Assembly (NCBI RefSeq): GCF_001591565.1
Contig: NZ_BCVD01000021.1
Coordinates: 1-40,346 of the forward strand
DNA: 40,346 nucleotides
From: Priestia flexa NBRC 15715
GTDB taxonomy: Bacteria; Bacillota; Bacilli; Bacillales; Bacillaceae_H
Reading direction: 5' to 3'
Shown: one piece after another, positions 23,750 through 32,274 of the stretch
Layout of the letters: the number at the start of each line of letters is the position of its first letter
Numbering within the stretch: position 1 is the stretch's first letter
Notes under the pieces: generated by a model
Database searches by the model: none
What the model was told of the DNA's origin: nothing
Seen by the model: only the letters and a program-made list of their open reading frames with translations
Position numbers and translations under genes: made by a program

Positions 23750-25147
23750 ATGGATCAAGAAAGGCTATATGAACAGCTATTTTCAATGTCGTTAACACCC
23801 ATGCTTATCATGGATCTTAATGGAGAAGTTCAAGCTTTAAATGATGCTTGTGCACATCTATTTAAGAAGGAGAAAAAGCAACTTCTTTCTTCCAATGTTT
23901 TTCAGCATAGTAGTCAGTTTTTAATTAAAAAAGCTGATATTGCTCCTCTCCATAGTCATGAAGAAGAAGTGGTTGTGTTAAACAAGCAAATAAACCAACA
24001 AGTACCCGTACATATTCATATTCAGAGAATGAAAGAGCAGCCGCATCTTCTTGTTGTGCAGTGGAAAGAATTTTCTTCTAGTTTTGAAAAACAAGAGGAA
24101 GTTATTCGGAAAATGAAGCAGTACAAACAGTTTGTAAAGCAGAGTCAAGATGCTTTTATTGTCACCCAAGAAGGAAAGATTCAGTACATTAACCCCGCTG
24201 GTGTGCGCATGCTTGGAGGAACTAAAAAAGAGGACTATCTAGGACGATATTGGCTTCATTTTATTCATCCAGAACATCTAGAAATCGTTAAAAAACGAAT
24301 GAATCAGCTGATGAAAGGAATGTCTATTCGTCCTCGTGCAGAAGTGAAGTTATTGACTAAGCGTGGAGTTGTGAGTATTGAATCTTCCGAAACGAAAATT
24401 AAATTTAAAGGCGAGGATGCTATTCAGTATATTATTCGTGATGTAACGGATCGGAAGAAGTATGATGAAATGGCAAGTGAATCTGAAAAACTCATGATGG
24501 TGAGCAAGCTAGCAGCGGGCGTAGCGCATGAAATAAGAAATCCATTGACTGCAGTTAAAGGGTTTGTGCAGCTATTAAATGCATCTCAGCAATATAATAA
24601 ATCTTATCATGATATTATGCTAGAAGAGCTGAATCGCGTTGAATCAATTATCCAAGAATTTTTAACGTTAGCAAAACCTAAAAGTGAGCATCCTTTTAAG
24701 AAAAAGAGCCTTCACCAAATTTTAAGTCATGTAACGTTATTGCTTACTACTCATGCAAACTATAAGAATAGTGAAATCAAAAGCTTTCTCGAAGGGGATA
24801 TTGAAATTCTCTGTGAAGAAAATGCATTAAAGCAAGTATTCATAAATCTTATTCAAAATTCATTGGAATCGATGGATAAAGGCGTGGTAACGGTTAGAAC
24901 AGAAAAACGAAATGGATATGGCGTAGTAACAATTGAAGATCAGGGTTGCGGAATAGACGAACAATCATTAGCTCGTTTAGGAGAACCGTTCTTTTCTACA
25001 AAGCAAACGGGAACGGGTTTAGGGCTAATGGTTAGCTATCAAATTATTGAACAACATCAGGGGCATATTTCATTTACAAGTCAAATAGGAGTGGGCACAA
25101 AAGTTGAAATTGCGATTCCGCATGTAAAAGAGCCAGTGAATGTATAG
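23750..25147 (+). CDS. PAS-domain sensor histidine kinase (KinA/KinE-like)
   Basis: This is a soluble 465-residue kinase. An N-terminal PAS-like region (about 1-115) and a second PAS domain (about 125-245, ending IIRDVTDRKK) precede the HisKA domain with H260 in AAGVAHEIRNPLT. The ATPase domain has the N-box QVFINLIQNSLESM, DQGCGID and GTGLGL. There is no membrane helix. Its layout is that of kinases feeding the sporulation phosphorelay, and no response regulator is adjacent, as is usual for those. ATG 23750 has GAAGGTGA 5 nt upstream. The longer open frame upstream lacks a good start. Its target is inferred only. Confidence 0.88.
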   Translation: MDQERLYEQLFSMSLTPMLIMDLNGEVQALNDACAHLFKKEKKQLLSSNVFQHSSQFLIKKADIAPLHSHEEEVVVLNKQINQQVPVHIHIQRMKEQPHLLVVQWKEFSSSFEKQEEVIRKMKQYKQFVKQSQDAFIVTQEGKIQYINPAGVRMLGGTKKEDYLGRYWLHFIHPEHLEIVKKRMNQLMKGMSIRPRAEVKLLTKRGVVSIESSETKIKFKGEDAIQYIIRDVTDRKKYDEMASESEKLMMVSKLAAGVAHEIRNPLTAVKGFVQLLNASQQYNKSYHDIMLEELNRVESIIQEFLTLAKPKSEHPFKKKSLHQILSHVTLLLTTHANYKNSEIKSFLEGDIEILCEENALKQVFINLIQNSLESMDKGVVTVRTEKRNGYGVVTIEDQGCGIDEQSLARLGEPFFSTKQTGTGLGLMVSYQIIEQHQGHISFTSQIGVGTKVEIAIPHVKEPVNV

Positions 25148-25178
25148 TAGCAGTACTATTTATTCGCTGGTTTTTTTA
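25133..25178 (+). terminator. Terminator overlapping the kinase 3' end
   Basis: CCAGTGAAT (25133-25141, still coding) pairs with ATTCGCTGG (25162-25170). An inner ATAGTA/TACTAT stem and a T7 tract complete it. Confidence 0.8.
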
Positions 25179-25236
25179 TTTGTGCGTAAAAGGCGAATGT
25201 TATATTTTTAATTTTTTGTAATGTTCGTGTTTATTG

Positions 25237-25265
25237 TTGACGTAAGCGTTTTTGTCTGATATAGT
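25237..25265 (+). promoter_or_regulatory. Sigma-A promoter of the FAD-dehydrogenase gene
   Basis: TTGACG (25237-25242), a 17-bp spacer and TATAGT (25260-25265). Confidence 0.75.
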
Positions 25266-25345
25266 ATCAAATGGCTAGAAGATAACCGAATAATAAATAA
25301 AAAACGGTTGATGAAAAATAAAAAGGTTAACGGGGGAATGTATCG

Positions 25346-26815
25346 ATGAATCAAAACTATGATGTAATTGTTGTAGGAGCAGGCCCAGCTGGAATTTTTA
25401 CTTGTTATGAATTAACGCTAAAACTACCTGAAGCAAAAGTGTTGTTAATTGATAAAGGACACGATATTTACCGAAGAAATTGTCCGATTCTTCAGAAAAA
25501 AATTGTGAAATGTCCGCCGGCGAATAATAAAAAAGATTTTGCAGGCTGTTTGCCCGCTTGTTCAATTACCAATGGATTTGGTGGAGCAGGCGCATATTCA
25601 GATGGGAAATTCAATATTACAAGTGAATTTGGGGGATGGATGACGGATTATCTCCCTGAATCACAGGTGGTAGATTTAATTAAATACGTAGATGAAATTA
25701 ACTTAAAGCACGGGGCAACAGATTCGATTACAGACCCGTTAACTGATAAAGTACGTGAAATTGAAAAACGGGGCTACGCAGCAGGCTTAAAACTACTGCG
25801 TGCGCAAGTTCGTCACTTAGGGACGGAACAAAATTTAGAAATTTTGAAAAGCATTTATGAATATTTAAAAGAACGCATCGACATGCAGTATAAAACAGAA
25901 GTTGCTGATTTTGTTACAGAGAAAATTGATGGGAAGCACATTGTACGCGGAATTGAGCTTAAAAATGGGGAAATGCTAACTGCTGATAAAGTGGTAGTAT
26001 CTCCAGGGCGAGATGGTTCAAAATGGCTGACTGACTTATTAAAAAAACGTCGATTAAAAATGATTAACAACCAAGTTGATATTGGCGTTCGTGTTGAGAC
26101 TTCAGATATCGTAATGGAAGAGATTAATAAGCATCTATACGAAGGTAAATTCATTTATAATACATCAGTTGGTACGCGAGTAAGAACGTTCTGTAGCAAC
26201 CCCTCAGGACATGTAGTTGTTGAGAATCATTCTGGAATCATGCTTGCAAACGGCCACGCTTATAAAGACCCGAAGCTTGGAAGTAAGAATACGAACTTTG
26301 CGCTGCTTGTATCTCATAAATTCTCAGAACCGTTTGATCAACCAAATGAATATGCACATGAAGTATCAAGATTAGCAAATATGCTATCAAATGGGGGATT
26401 AGTTGTACAGAAGTACGGTGATATTCTAAAAGGTCGTCGCTCCACACCAGCTCGTATTAAAGAAGGTTTCTTAGAGCCAACGTTAAAAGAAGCAGTCCCA
26501 GGAGATCTTGGGCTTGTTCTTCCTTATAACACAATGAAGAGTCTAATTGAAATGACGGAAGCATTAGATCATGTAACGCCAGGCTTAGCTTCTGAACACA
26601 CGCTTTTTTACGGAGTAGAAGCGAAGTTTTACTCTGCACGTCCAAAACTAACGGATCGCTTTGAAACAGAGATTTCAGGCTTATATGTTGGAGGAGACGG
26701 AGCCGGCATCACGCGAGGATTAGCTCAGGCAAGTGCTTGTGGCGTATGGGTGGCACGAGATATTGTTGAAAAATTAAAAGATGAAAAAAGAAAAGAACAG
26801 CCAGCAATGGTATAA
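25346..26815 (+). CDS. FAD-dependent dehydrogenase (COG2509-like)
   Basis: This 489-residue flavoprotein has an N-terminal Rossmann motif VVGAGPAGIF (G11-G16 region) followed by the ribose-binding acid in LLIDKG. A cysteine-rich stretch, CPILQKKIVKCPP then CLPACSITNGFGGAGAYSDGKFN, is typical of a widespread family of uncharacterised 'FAD-dependent dehydrogenases'. The C-terminal GLYVGGDGAGITRGLAQASACG is the second FAD segment. The cysteines could bind metal or be redox-active. It has its own promoter and shares a terminator with the convergent ABC permease gene. The substrate is unknown. Confidence 0.85.
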   Translation: MNQNYDVIVVGAGPAGIFTCYELTLKLPEAKVLLIDKGHDIYRRNCPILQKKIVKCPPANNKKDFAGCLPACSITNGFGGAGAYSDGKFNITSEFGGWMTDYLPESQVVDLIKYVDEINLKHGATDSITDPLTDKVREIEKRGYAAGLKLLRAQVRHLGTEQNLEILKSIYEYLKERIDMQYKTEVADFVTEKIDGKHIVRGIELKNGEMLTADKVVVSPGRDGSKWLTDLLKKRRLKMINNQVDIGVRVETSDIVMEEINKHLYEGKFIYNTSVGTRVRTFCSNPSGHVVVENHSGIMLANGHAYKDPKLGSKNTNFALLVSHKFSEPFDQPNEYAHEVSRLANMLSNGGLVVQKYGDILKGRRSTPARIKEGFLEPTLKEAVPGDLGLVLPYNTMKSLIEMTEALDHVTPGLASEHTLFYGVEAKFYSARPKLTDRFETEISGLYVGGDGAGITRGLAQASACGVWVARDIVEKLKDEKRKEQPAMV

Positions 26816-26816
26816 G

Positions 26817-26848
26817 AAAAAGCGGACGCATAGGGTCCGCTTTTTTTA
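26817..26848. terminator. Bidirectional terminator
   Basis: AAAAAGCGGAC (26817-26827) pairs with GTCCGCTTTTT (26835-26845), with A and T runs on both sides. It serves the dehydrogenase gene and the minus-strand ABC operon. Confidence 0.9.
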
Positions 26849-26849
26849 T

Positions 26850-28760
26850 TTACATAATAGCTTTTTTAATATGTTTTAAATAACGGAAGCGAATGAATAA
26901 GAAATACACTACTTGAACAGCTCCAAATCCAAGCAGAACGACTGCAGTTTCCTTAACAACTGAGAATTCAAATAAGCCTTGAAGAGCTTTAAACGCAAAC
27001 ACGCTGTGTACAAACGCTACAAGAATGGGAACAAAAAATAATAAAACAAGCTGAGGCGTAATAATTTTATTGAGCTCAGACTTAGTTAAACCAACTTTTG
27101 CAATCATTTGATACTGGCGTTTATCATAGTCAAGGTCTGTATACAAACGGAAGTATAAAAAGCTTCCTGCTGCAATGAAGAAGACACAGCCGACTAAAAG
27201 TGCCACGAAAAGAGCAGTGCGATACATTTCCATCATCATATTGTAATCATATCCAGCTGATGAGAAATAGAAAGCTGGATCACTCGTATAATTCCCAGTA
27301 TAAATGCCGTCTTCTCCGTTATATAAACTTAAGCCAATGTCTTTTGTTTCGACCCAATCTTTAGTTGCAAATCCGTAATAGTGAGTTGTTGACGTAGGGT
27401 TTTTAATTTGTTTATAAAGCTCATTTGGAATGACGTACAAATCATAGCCGATCATTCCAGAAGAAAAGTAAGGTGCATCAATAATTTTTGTTGCGTTGAA
27501 TGTTAGATTGCTTTCACTTAAAGTAATGGGTTTCATCTTTTCATCTAAAAACGTATTATAAGTGACTGTGCTCACATAATGACCTTCATTTTCTTTTAAC
27601 TTAAGTGGTTTTTCACGAGCTGCAATAGCCATCGCATTATAATCAGACAAGGAGATAAGCTCAACTTTTTTATTCGTTTCTTTTCCTGTTTGTTCGATTA
27701 ACGTTACTTTGATTTCATTATATGATAAGTCGTTTTTATTAAAATCATCTCGAATGGCTTGTACCTGTGCTTTTTCGCTCGGGTTTTGATCCGATGATTG
27801 ATAGACAACGGGAATTTGAGCACGTTCGTCGAATAGCTTTTTTGAGCCTCCCATCGCCGATAAGGTTCCAATTGCACAAAAAGCAACGGTTGATACGATT
27901 GTTACCATGAAAAACATACGAGCGTTATCTTTCATTCTGTAAGCTAAATCTGAAATGGTAATAAGACGAGTATGATTCCAGTAAAAGCGCTTGTTTTTCT
28001 TGAACATTTTTAATAAGAAAACACTTAGCTGCGTATAGAAAAAATAAGTTCCCACAATCGTCATAAGGATAACGATAAAAAAGCGATAGCCAATATTATA
28101 CATGTTTGCTGTCCACGCTAAGTAATAGCCGCCAATTAATAAACCAGCAGCCAGTAATGATAAAATAATAGAGGTTTTAGGTTCAGGCTTTGGTTTTGAT
28201 GTAGACTGAAACAAATCTAACAGTTTGTTTGTGCGTACAAAAACGCTTGTGAAAAATGAAATAACAAGAAATAAAACGGTAAATGCAGCTATTGTTAAGG
28301 CGAGTGCTTCCCAAGGAACTAAAAACGAAAGGGGTTTTTCCATGCCAATAACGTAAGATCCAACCATTAAGTAGAGCTTGCCGAGAAGCATTCCAACAAG
28401 AATTCCCGTAATGATGGCTGAAAAACCAATGATCATGTTTTCTAAAAAAATCATGGTGTTTAGCTGACGTTTAGACATTCCATGCATAATAAAAATTCCA
28501 AATTCACGCTTGCGAGACTTTAAAAATGCGCTGACAGAATACAGGACGAAGAAAAACGAAAATACATAGATAATATATTCAGCCGCCGTCATGCCCTTTT
28601 TTGCCATTTCTTTTGTTACACCTTCTGTGACCCCAGGATGAAAAATAAACATTGCATAAAGAAAAAAAACGGCTACAGAAAAGGCGCTGCTTAAAAAGTA
28701 AGCTGCATACGTACGCTTATTACGCATCACGTTTTTAAATGCGAGTTGTCGAAAGCTCAT
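26850..28760 (-). CDS. Bce-type ABC transporter permease
   Basis: This is a 636-residue FtsX/MacB-type permease of the BceB class, which removes or shields cell-wall-active peptide antibiotics and acts as the signal input for its partner kinase. It starts [20 protein letters not shown]. About ten helices are visible, with the diagnostic ~200-residue extracellular domain (roughly residues 310-510) between helices 7 and 8. ATG 28760 has AGGAGGAG 7 nt upstream and overlaps the ATPase gene by 26 bp. Residue 636 and helix count fit BceB (about 646 residues). The drug recognised cannot be told from sequence. Confidence 0.92.
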   Translation of the reverse strand: MSFRQLAFKNVMRNKRTYAAYFLSSAFSVAVFFLYAMFIFHPGVTEGVTKEMAKKGMTAAEYIIYVFSFFFVLYSVSAFLKSRKREFGIFIMHGMSKRQLNTMIFLENMIIGFSAIITGILVGMLLGKLYLMVGSYVIGMEKPLSFLVPWEALALTIAAFTVLFLVISFFTSVFVRTNKLLDLFQSTSKPKPEPKTSIILSLLAAGLLIGGYYLAWTANMYNIGYRFFIVILMTIVGTYFFYTQLSVFLLKMFKKNKRFYWNHTRLITISDLAYRMKDNARMFFMVTIVSTVAFCAIGTLSAMGGSKKLFDERAQIPVVYQSSDQNPSEKAQVQAIRDDFNKNDLSYNEIKVTLIEQTGKETNKKVELISLSDYNAMAIAAREKPLKLKENEGHYVSTVTYNTFLDEKMKPITLSESNLTFNATKIIDAPYFSSGMIGYDLYVIPNELYKQIKNPTSTTHYYGFATKDWVETKDIGLSLYNGEDGIYTGNYTSDPAFYFSSAGYDYNMMMEMYRTALFVALLVGCVFFIAAGSFLYFRLYTDLDYDKRQYQMIAKVGLTKSELNKIITPQLVLLFFVPILVAFVHSVFAFKALQGLFEFSVVKETAVVLLGFGAVQVVYFLFIRFRYLKHIKKAIM

Positions 28761-29505
28761 GTGCGTCTCCTCCTAAAACTGATAGCATATCAATAATTTG
28801 CTGATAAAAAGCTTGACGATTATTTCCGCGGTAAATTTCGTTATAAAGCTGTCCATCTTTAATGAAAATTACGCGATTGCAATAGCTAGCTGCGTGCGCA
28901 TCATGAGTAACCATCATCATTGTTGCGCGTTCTTGTTCATTTAAATGCTGCAGGGTTTCCATCACATCTTTAGATGCTTTGGAATCTAAGTTTCCAGTTG
29001 GCTCATCAGCCAAGATAAGCTGTGGATGGTGGATAATTGCTCGGGCAATGGCGGCTCGTTGCATTTGTCCGCCTGAAATTTCGTACGTGCGCTTTTTTAA
29101 GATATGTTCAATGCCGAGTTTACTAGTAATAGCAGCTACTCTCTTGGCCATTTCGGAGCTTTTTACTTTGTCTAAAGCAAGCGGTAAAATAATATTTTCT
29201 TCAACAGTTAATGTATCTAATAAATTAAAGTATTGGAAGACAAACCCGAGCTCGCGGCGTCTAAAAAGTGCAATCTCTTTTTTCTTAAGTTGATGAGGAT
29301 TGCGGTTGTTAATGATTACTTCTCCAGCCGTCGGTGAATCAATGGTAGAAACCATATTGAGCAGGGTTGTTTTCCCGCTTCCGGACGGCCCCATAATGCC
29401 AACAAATTCTCCTTTTTCAATTGAAAAGTTAACGCCTTCTAAGGCTTTGTAAGAAACGTTTCCTTCATATACTTTTGTTAAGTTATTGACTTGTAAAATA
29501 GGCAT
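28735..29505 (-). CDS. Bce-type ABC transporter ATP-binding protein
   Basis: This is a 256-residue ATPase partner of the permease. The Walker A is GPSGSGKTT (G39-T47), the signature is SGGQMQRAA, Walker B is [13 protein letters not shown], and the switch histidine lies in VTHDAHAA. It belongs to the LolD/MacB-like class used with BceB permeases. ATG 29505 is preferred to TTG 29511 because AAAGGAG is then 7 nt away. A TATAAA lies upstream at 29534-29539 on this strand, and an inverted-repeat operator lies further upstream, so the ABC genes likely have their own induced promoter. Confidence 0.94.
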   Translation of the reverse strand: MPILQVNNLTKVYEGNVSYKALEGVNFSIEKGEFVGIMGPSGSGKTTLLNMVSTIDSPTAGEVIINNRNPHQLKKKEIALFRRRELGFVFQYFNLLDTLTVEENIILPLALDKVKSSEMAKRVAAITSKLGIEHILKKRTYEISGGQMQRAAIARAIIHHPQLILADEPTGNLDSKASKDVMETLQHLNEQERATMMMVTHDAHAASYCNRVIFIKDGQLYNEIYRGNNRQAFYQQIIDMLSVLGGDAHELSTTRI

Positions 29506-29533
29506 AGTCAAACTCCTTTGTAAATGTTTTTTC

Positions 29534-29539
29534 TTTATA
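29534..29539 (-). promoter_or_regulatory. Candidate -10 of the ABC operon
   Basis: On the minus strand, TATAAA at 29539-29534 lies ~30 nt before the ATPase start. The -35 region is poor, as expected for an activator-dependent promoter. Confidence 0.4.
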
Positions 29540-29592
29540 GCCCTATCTTATTGAAATTTGATCTAACGTGCCATGTACTAAGCTTACAGGAA

Positions 29593-29610
29593 TCTTACAC
29601 TTTTGTAAGA
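29593..29610. promoter_or_regulatory. Inverted-repeat operator, candidate BceR-type site
   Basis: TCTTACA (29593-29599), a 4-bp spacer and TGTAAGA (29604-29610) form a perfect 7-bp inverted repeat. A further CTTACA half-site lies just beside it at 29583-29588. It sits upstream of the ABC genes, between them and the kinase stop, where the cognate response regulator would activate. TTACA-N4-TGTAA resembles sites reported for BceR-like regulators; the match is from memory. Confidence 0.6.
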
Positions 29611-29617
29611 AAGCAAG

Positions 29618-29645
29618 AGAAGGCTAATCTATATATTAGCCTTCT
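29618..29645 (-). terminator. Hairpin at the end of the regulator-kinase genes
   Basis: AGAAGGCTAAT (29618-29628) pairs with ATTAGCCTTCT (29635-29645), overlapping the kinase stop codon. The tail on the minus strand is only moderately T-rich, so termination may be partial. Confidence 0.5.
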
Positions 29646-30637
29646 TGGGTACGAGCGATATTTTGTTGAAAAATTAAGCGTATGGTAGTTCCTTGTCCTT
29701 CTTTTGATTCAAGCTCTATCTGATGGTGGAGCTGTTTACAAATTTCTTTTACGAGATAGAGCCCCATCCCTGTAGATTCTTGATATTTCCGACCGTTTTC
29801 TCCAGTGAAATAGGGATCGAACACCCGCTTTAGGTCTTGTGATGGAATACCTATTCCTTGATCTTTTACTTCTAATATAACCTGTCTACCTCTTTCAAAT
29901 GCTGAAATGGTGATGCTTTGATTAATTCCAGCAGAATAGCGGACGGCATTAGTAATAAGCTGTGAACAGGCAAAGTGAATCCACTTTTCATCAGAAGCGA
30001 CGATGTACTGGGGCGGAACGTTAACTGTTGGAAATACGCGGTTTCGAATAAAAAAGCGTTTATAACTCGAAATAAGGCTAGTTACAACTTTATGTAGAGA
30101 AACACTTTCCGCTTGAAAATCATGAGTGAAATCATTCAATCTCGATGTATATAATACAGTCTCTAATCCTTTTTGAATTCGCTCCATTTCATCTTGAATG
30201 CTCATAAAGATAGGTTCATCTTCATTTTGAATCATAAGGTGAATAACAGATACAGGAGTTTTCATTTGATGAACCCACTGATTCATAAATGTAATATGTT
30301 GATTAAGCTTATTTTGATAGTGATACATTTCATTATGAAAGCTTCGAAATTGACTCTCCAGCAGTTCTTTTAACGCTTCTGAAAGCGGAGACTCCTCTTC
30401 AGACAATATGCTGTCTTCTGACTTATGTAAGGGATTTGACAGGTGTTTATAAAATGTTTTGTTTGTATAGTAGCGATAGCATAAATAAGTGATGTAGATA
30501 ACGGTGCTGATTAAAATAGCATAAAGAACAGTAAAAATGTCTCGAAAACCATCTAACGCAAAAATCGTACATACTAAACCCAATTGGATAAGATAAAAAA
30601 ATGTAAGAGGAAGATGTTCTTTAAAAAACAGCTTCAT
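29636..30637 (-). CDS. Intramembrane-sensing histidine kinase (BceS-like)
   Basis: This 333-residue kinase has two N-terminal helices (about residues 10-30 and 34-55) separated by only a few residues, so it has no extracellular sensor. This is the hallmark of Bce-type kinases that read the state of their ABC transporter. The phospho-acceptor is H123 in WVHQMKTPVS. The ATPase domain has ACSQLITNAVRYS, DQGIGIP and GMGLYL. It overlaps the response regulator gene by 4 bp. The drug-sensing permease is two genes further on. Confidence 0.93.
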   Translation of the reverse strand: MKLFFKEHLPLTFFYLIQLGLVCTIFALDGFRDIFTVLYAILISTVIYITYLCYRYYTNKTFYKHLSNPLHKSEDSILSEEESPLSEALKELLESQFRSFHNEMYHYQNKLNQHITFMNQWVHQMKTPVSVIHLMIQNEDEPIFMSIQDEMERIQKGLETVLYTSRLNDFTHDFQAESVSLHKVVTSLISSYKRFFIRNRVFPTVNVPPQYIVASDEKWIHFACSQLITNAVRYSAGINQSITISAFERGRQVILEVKDQGIGIPSQDLKRVFDPYFTGENGRKYQESTGMGLYLVKEICKQLHHQIELESKEGQGTTIRLIFQQNIARTQEG

Positions 30638-31335
30638 GCTTTATTTTCCTCTTGAATCCGCAGCATATAGCCTGTACCTCTAATTGTTTCAATCGCTTTT
30701 TCGATACCAACATCCCCTAGTTTTTTACGCGTACGCGTCATGTAGACATTTAGAGTATTATCATCAACAAAAAGCTGGTCGTCCCAAATTTTTTCGAGTA
30801 ATCGATCTCTGCTAACAACTCTTTCTGCTTTATCTAACAATGTTTCAATGAGCTTGCTTTCTGTTTGGCTAAGCTCAACTTCTTTGCTTTGGTAGCGTAA
30901 TAGTAACCTTTCAGGATATAAAGTTAAGCCGGCGTGCTCTACAATTCGCTCCTGGTTAGTAGGTGCATAGGACCCGTATGCGCGTCGTAGTTGGCTATTT
31001 ACCTTGGCAATCGCGACGTCGTAGTCAAAAGGCTTGGTTAAATAATCATCTGCTCCACTTTCTAACGCCATCACTTGGTCCATTTTTCCATCGCGTGCTG
31101 AGATGAAAATGATAGGGCAAGTGGAAAGAGTACGGATTTGTCTGCACCAATAAAAGCCATCATATTTTGGTAAATTCACATCCAATAAGACAAGGTTAGG
31201 GTGGTGCTTTTGAAAATCATCAAGTACATCTGTAAATGACGTAACGATATGTACGAGTAAATTATATTTTTCAAGATGTTCTTTTAATAAAGAAGCAATT
31301 TTTTGATCATCTTCTACAATTAAGACGGTAAACAT
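30634..31335 (-). CDS. Response regulator, OmpR/BceR-like
   Basis: This is a 233-residue two-domain regulator. The receiver has the acidic pair E8-D9-D10, the phospho-acceptor D52 in LVLLDVNLPKYDG, the switch S/T region in FISARD, and the conserved lysine in TKPFDYD. The winged-helix C-terminus contains LSQTESKLIETLL and the recognition segment VDDNTLNVYMTRTRKKLG. GAGGAGAG lies before ATG 31335. It is the first gene of the minus-strand module. Phosphorylated regulator is expected to bind the inverted repeat at 29593-29610. Confidence 0.94.
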   Translation of the reverse strand: MFTVLIVEDDQKIASLLKEHLEKYNLLVHIVTSFTDVLDDFQKHHPNLVLLDVNLPKYDGFYWCRQIRTLSTCPIIFISARDGKMDQVMALESGADDYLTKPFDYDVAIAKVNSQLRRAYGSYAPTNQERIVEHAGLTLYPERLLLRYQSKEVELSQTESKLIETLLDKAERVVSRDRLLEKIWDDQLFVDDNTLNVYMTRTRKKLGDVGIEKAIETIRGTGYMLRIQEENKA

Positions 31336-31370
31336 GGTTAGGACTCTCCTCTATAGATAAAAATCAATAT

Positions 31371-31770
31371 ATTGTTCTTTATAGTTTATCAAAAAGAAAG
31401 GGGAGATTGAAATGGATTTTAGAAAAAAATGTAATTTATGAAATTGCTCGCCAAAAAAGTAAAGTTTAAATTAGCTAAACTTAATTATGGTGAAATTCAG
31501 AAAAAAACATTTACATATATACATTAAACCAGTATAAAATATGAATATAAAAATGATAATGCTTACAATTATTGTATAAAAATAATATTTAATGAATATT
31601 AATTATTTTGTTTTAAATGTTATAAAATGGATTTCTTCTTTATGTGTTTAGTATTACTATACAAATTGTTAGTTGTTATTGGTATGAGGTGCTATTTTAA
31701 GTTGGAATGTCATTTGGTAAAGAGTAGTTTAGTTTATAACGAACATAAATACGAATATAAAATATACATA
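31371..31770. other. AT-rich intergenic stretch, no gene seen
   Basis: These ~400 bp between the Bce regulator and the symporter leader are very AT-rich. Only tiny frames occur: 9 codons at 31412 with a good AAAGGGGAG site, and 34 codons at 31684 without one. I see no convincing gene, hairpin or repeat. It must contain the promoter of the minus-strand module, but I cannot place it. Confidence 0.5.
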
Positions 31771-31773
31771 AAA

Positions 31774-31790
31774 TGTGATAAAATGTGACA
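31774..31790 (+). promoter_or_regulatory. TnrA/GlnR box upstream of the symporter
   Basis: TGTGATAAAATGTGACA matches TGTnAnAwwwTmTnACA at 16 of 17 positions, including all of TGTnA-N7-TnACA. TnrA and GlnR are the nitrogen regulators of Bacillus. It lies about 65-95 bp before candidate transcription starts, further than the usual activating position. Confidence 0.6.
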
Positions 31791-31838
31791 TGAAAATAAA
31801 AAAAACGACAGTGTTTTGAATTTTTTTTGTATATTATC

Positions 31839-31868
31839 TTGACAAAGTGATAGGAAATGAATTTTAAT
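31839..31868 (+). promoter_or_regulatory. Promoter of the riboswitch-symporter transcript
   Basis: TTGACA (31839-31844), an 18-bp spacer and TTTAAT (31863-31868). This would start transcription near 31875, just before the riboswitch aptamer. An alternative -10, TATTAT, lies at 31832-31837. Confidence 0.55.
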
Positions 31869-31909
31869 AAAGAAGTAAGTTATTGCAGTTTAAAACTATT
31901 ACATCAAAA

Positions 31910-32060
31910 TAACAGTTGCTTAATTTCAGATTGAAAGAAAGCGGGGGACCCAAATTTGTGCAGACAAGCACTAGGGGTGAATCTTAACTTAATAGTTAAG
32001 TAGGGTAACTCACATACCCGAATCCGACAGCTAACCTCGTCAGCATTTTGTGGGAGAGTA
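31910..32060 (+). promoter_or_regulatory. ydaO/yuaA-type c-di-AMP riboswitch aptamer
   Basis: The conserved blocks of this class occur in order: GCGGGGGACCCA (31941-31952), AGGGGTGAATC (31973-31983), TAGGGTAACTCAC (32001-32013) and CCGAATCCGACAGCTAACCT (from 32018) followed by CGTCAGC. The outer helix probably joins the TTGCT region near 31916 with AGCA near 32042. Ligand-bound aptamers of this class turn genes off. A terminator follows directly, so high c-di-AMP should stop transcription of the symporter. Confidence 0.88.
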
Positions 32061-32073
32061 CATGGAAGGTTTG

Positions 32074-32106
32074 AAAACCAGAGAGGGCTCTCATGGTTTT
32101 TTTTGT
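32074..32106 (+). terminator. Riboswitch-controlled terminator
   Basis: AAAACCAGAGAG (32074-32085) pairs with CTCTC-A-TGGTTTT (32088-32100), followed by T residues to 32104. It is placed between aptamer and gene as the expression platform. Confidence 0.85.
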
Positions 32107-32274
32107 ACACTTTTTTCGATGATTTTAAAAAAAAGCAGCTGGAGCTCATTCTATTCTGAAAATTTCAAAAATAATATAAATTAAAAGTAGTTATTCTTTT
32201 TGGAATATTCAACTTGTTAATCTTGGTAGTTATTAAATTAATAATATAATTTGTTTATATGAGGGGGTCCATCA

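Noticed and set aside
31412-31441. Nine-codon frame after a strong AAAGGGGAG site
   Set aside because: Too short to support, in AT-rich DNA with no nearby gene it could lead; perhaps a chance or remnant translation start.
31684-31788. 34-codon frame starting MRCYFKLECH
   Set aside because: It lacks a ribosome site, has AT-driven composition, and overlaps the TnrA-like box.
31904-32149. 81-codon minus-strand open frame over the leader of the symporter
   Set aside because: It is the reverse complement of the riboswitch and its terminator; conservation there is explained by RNA structure.
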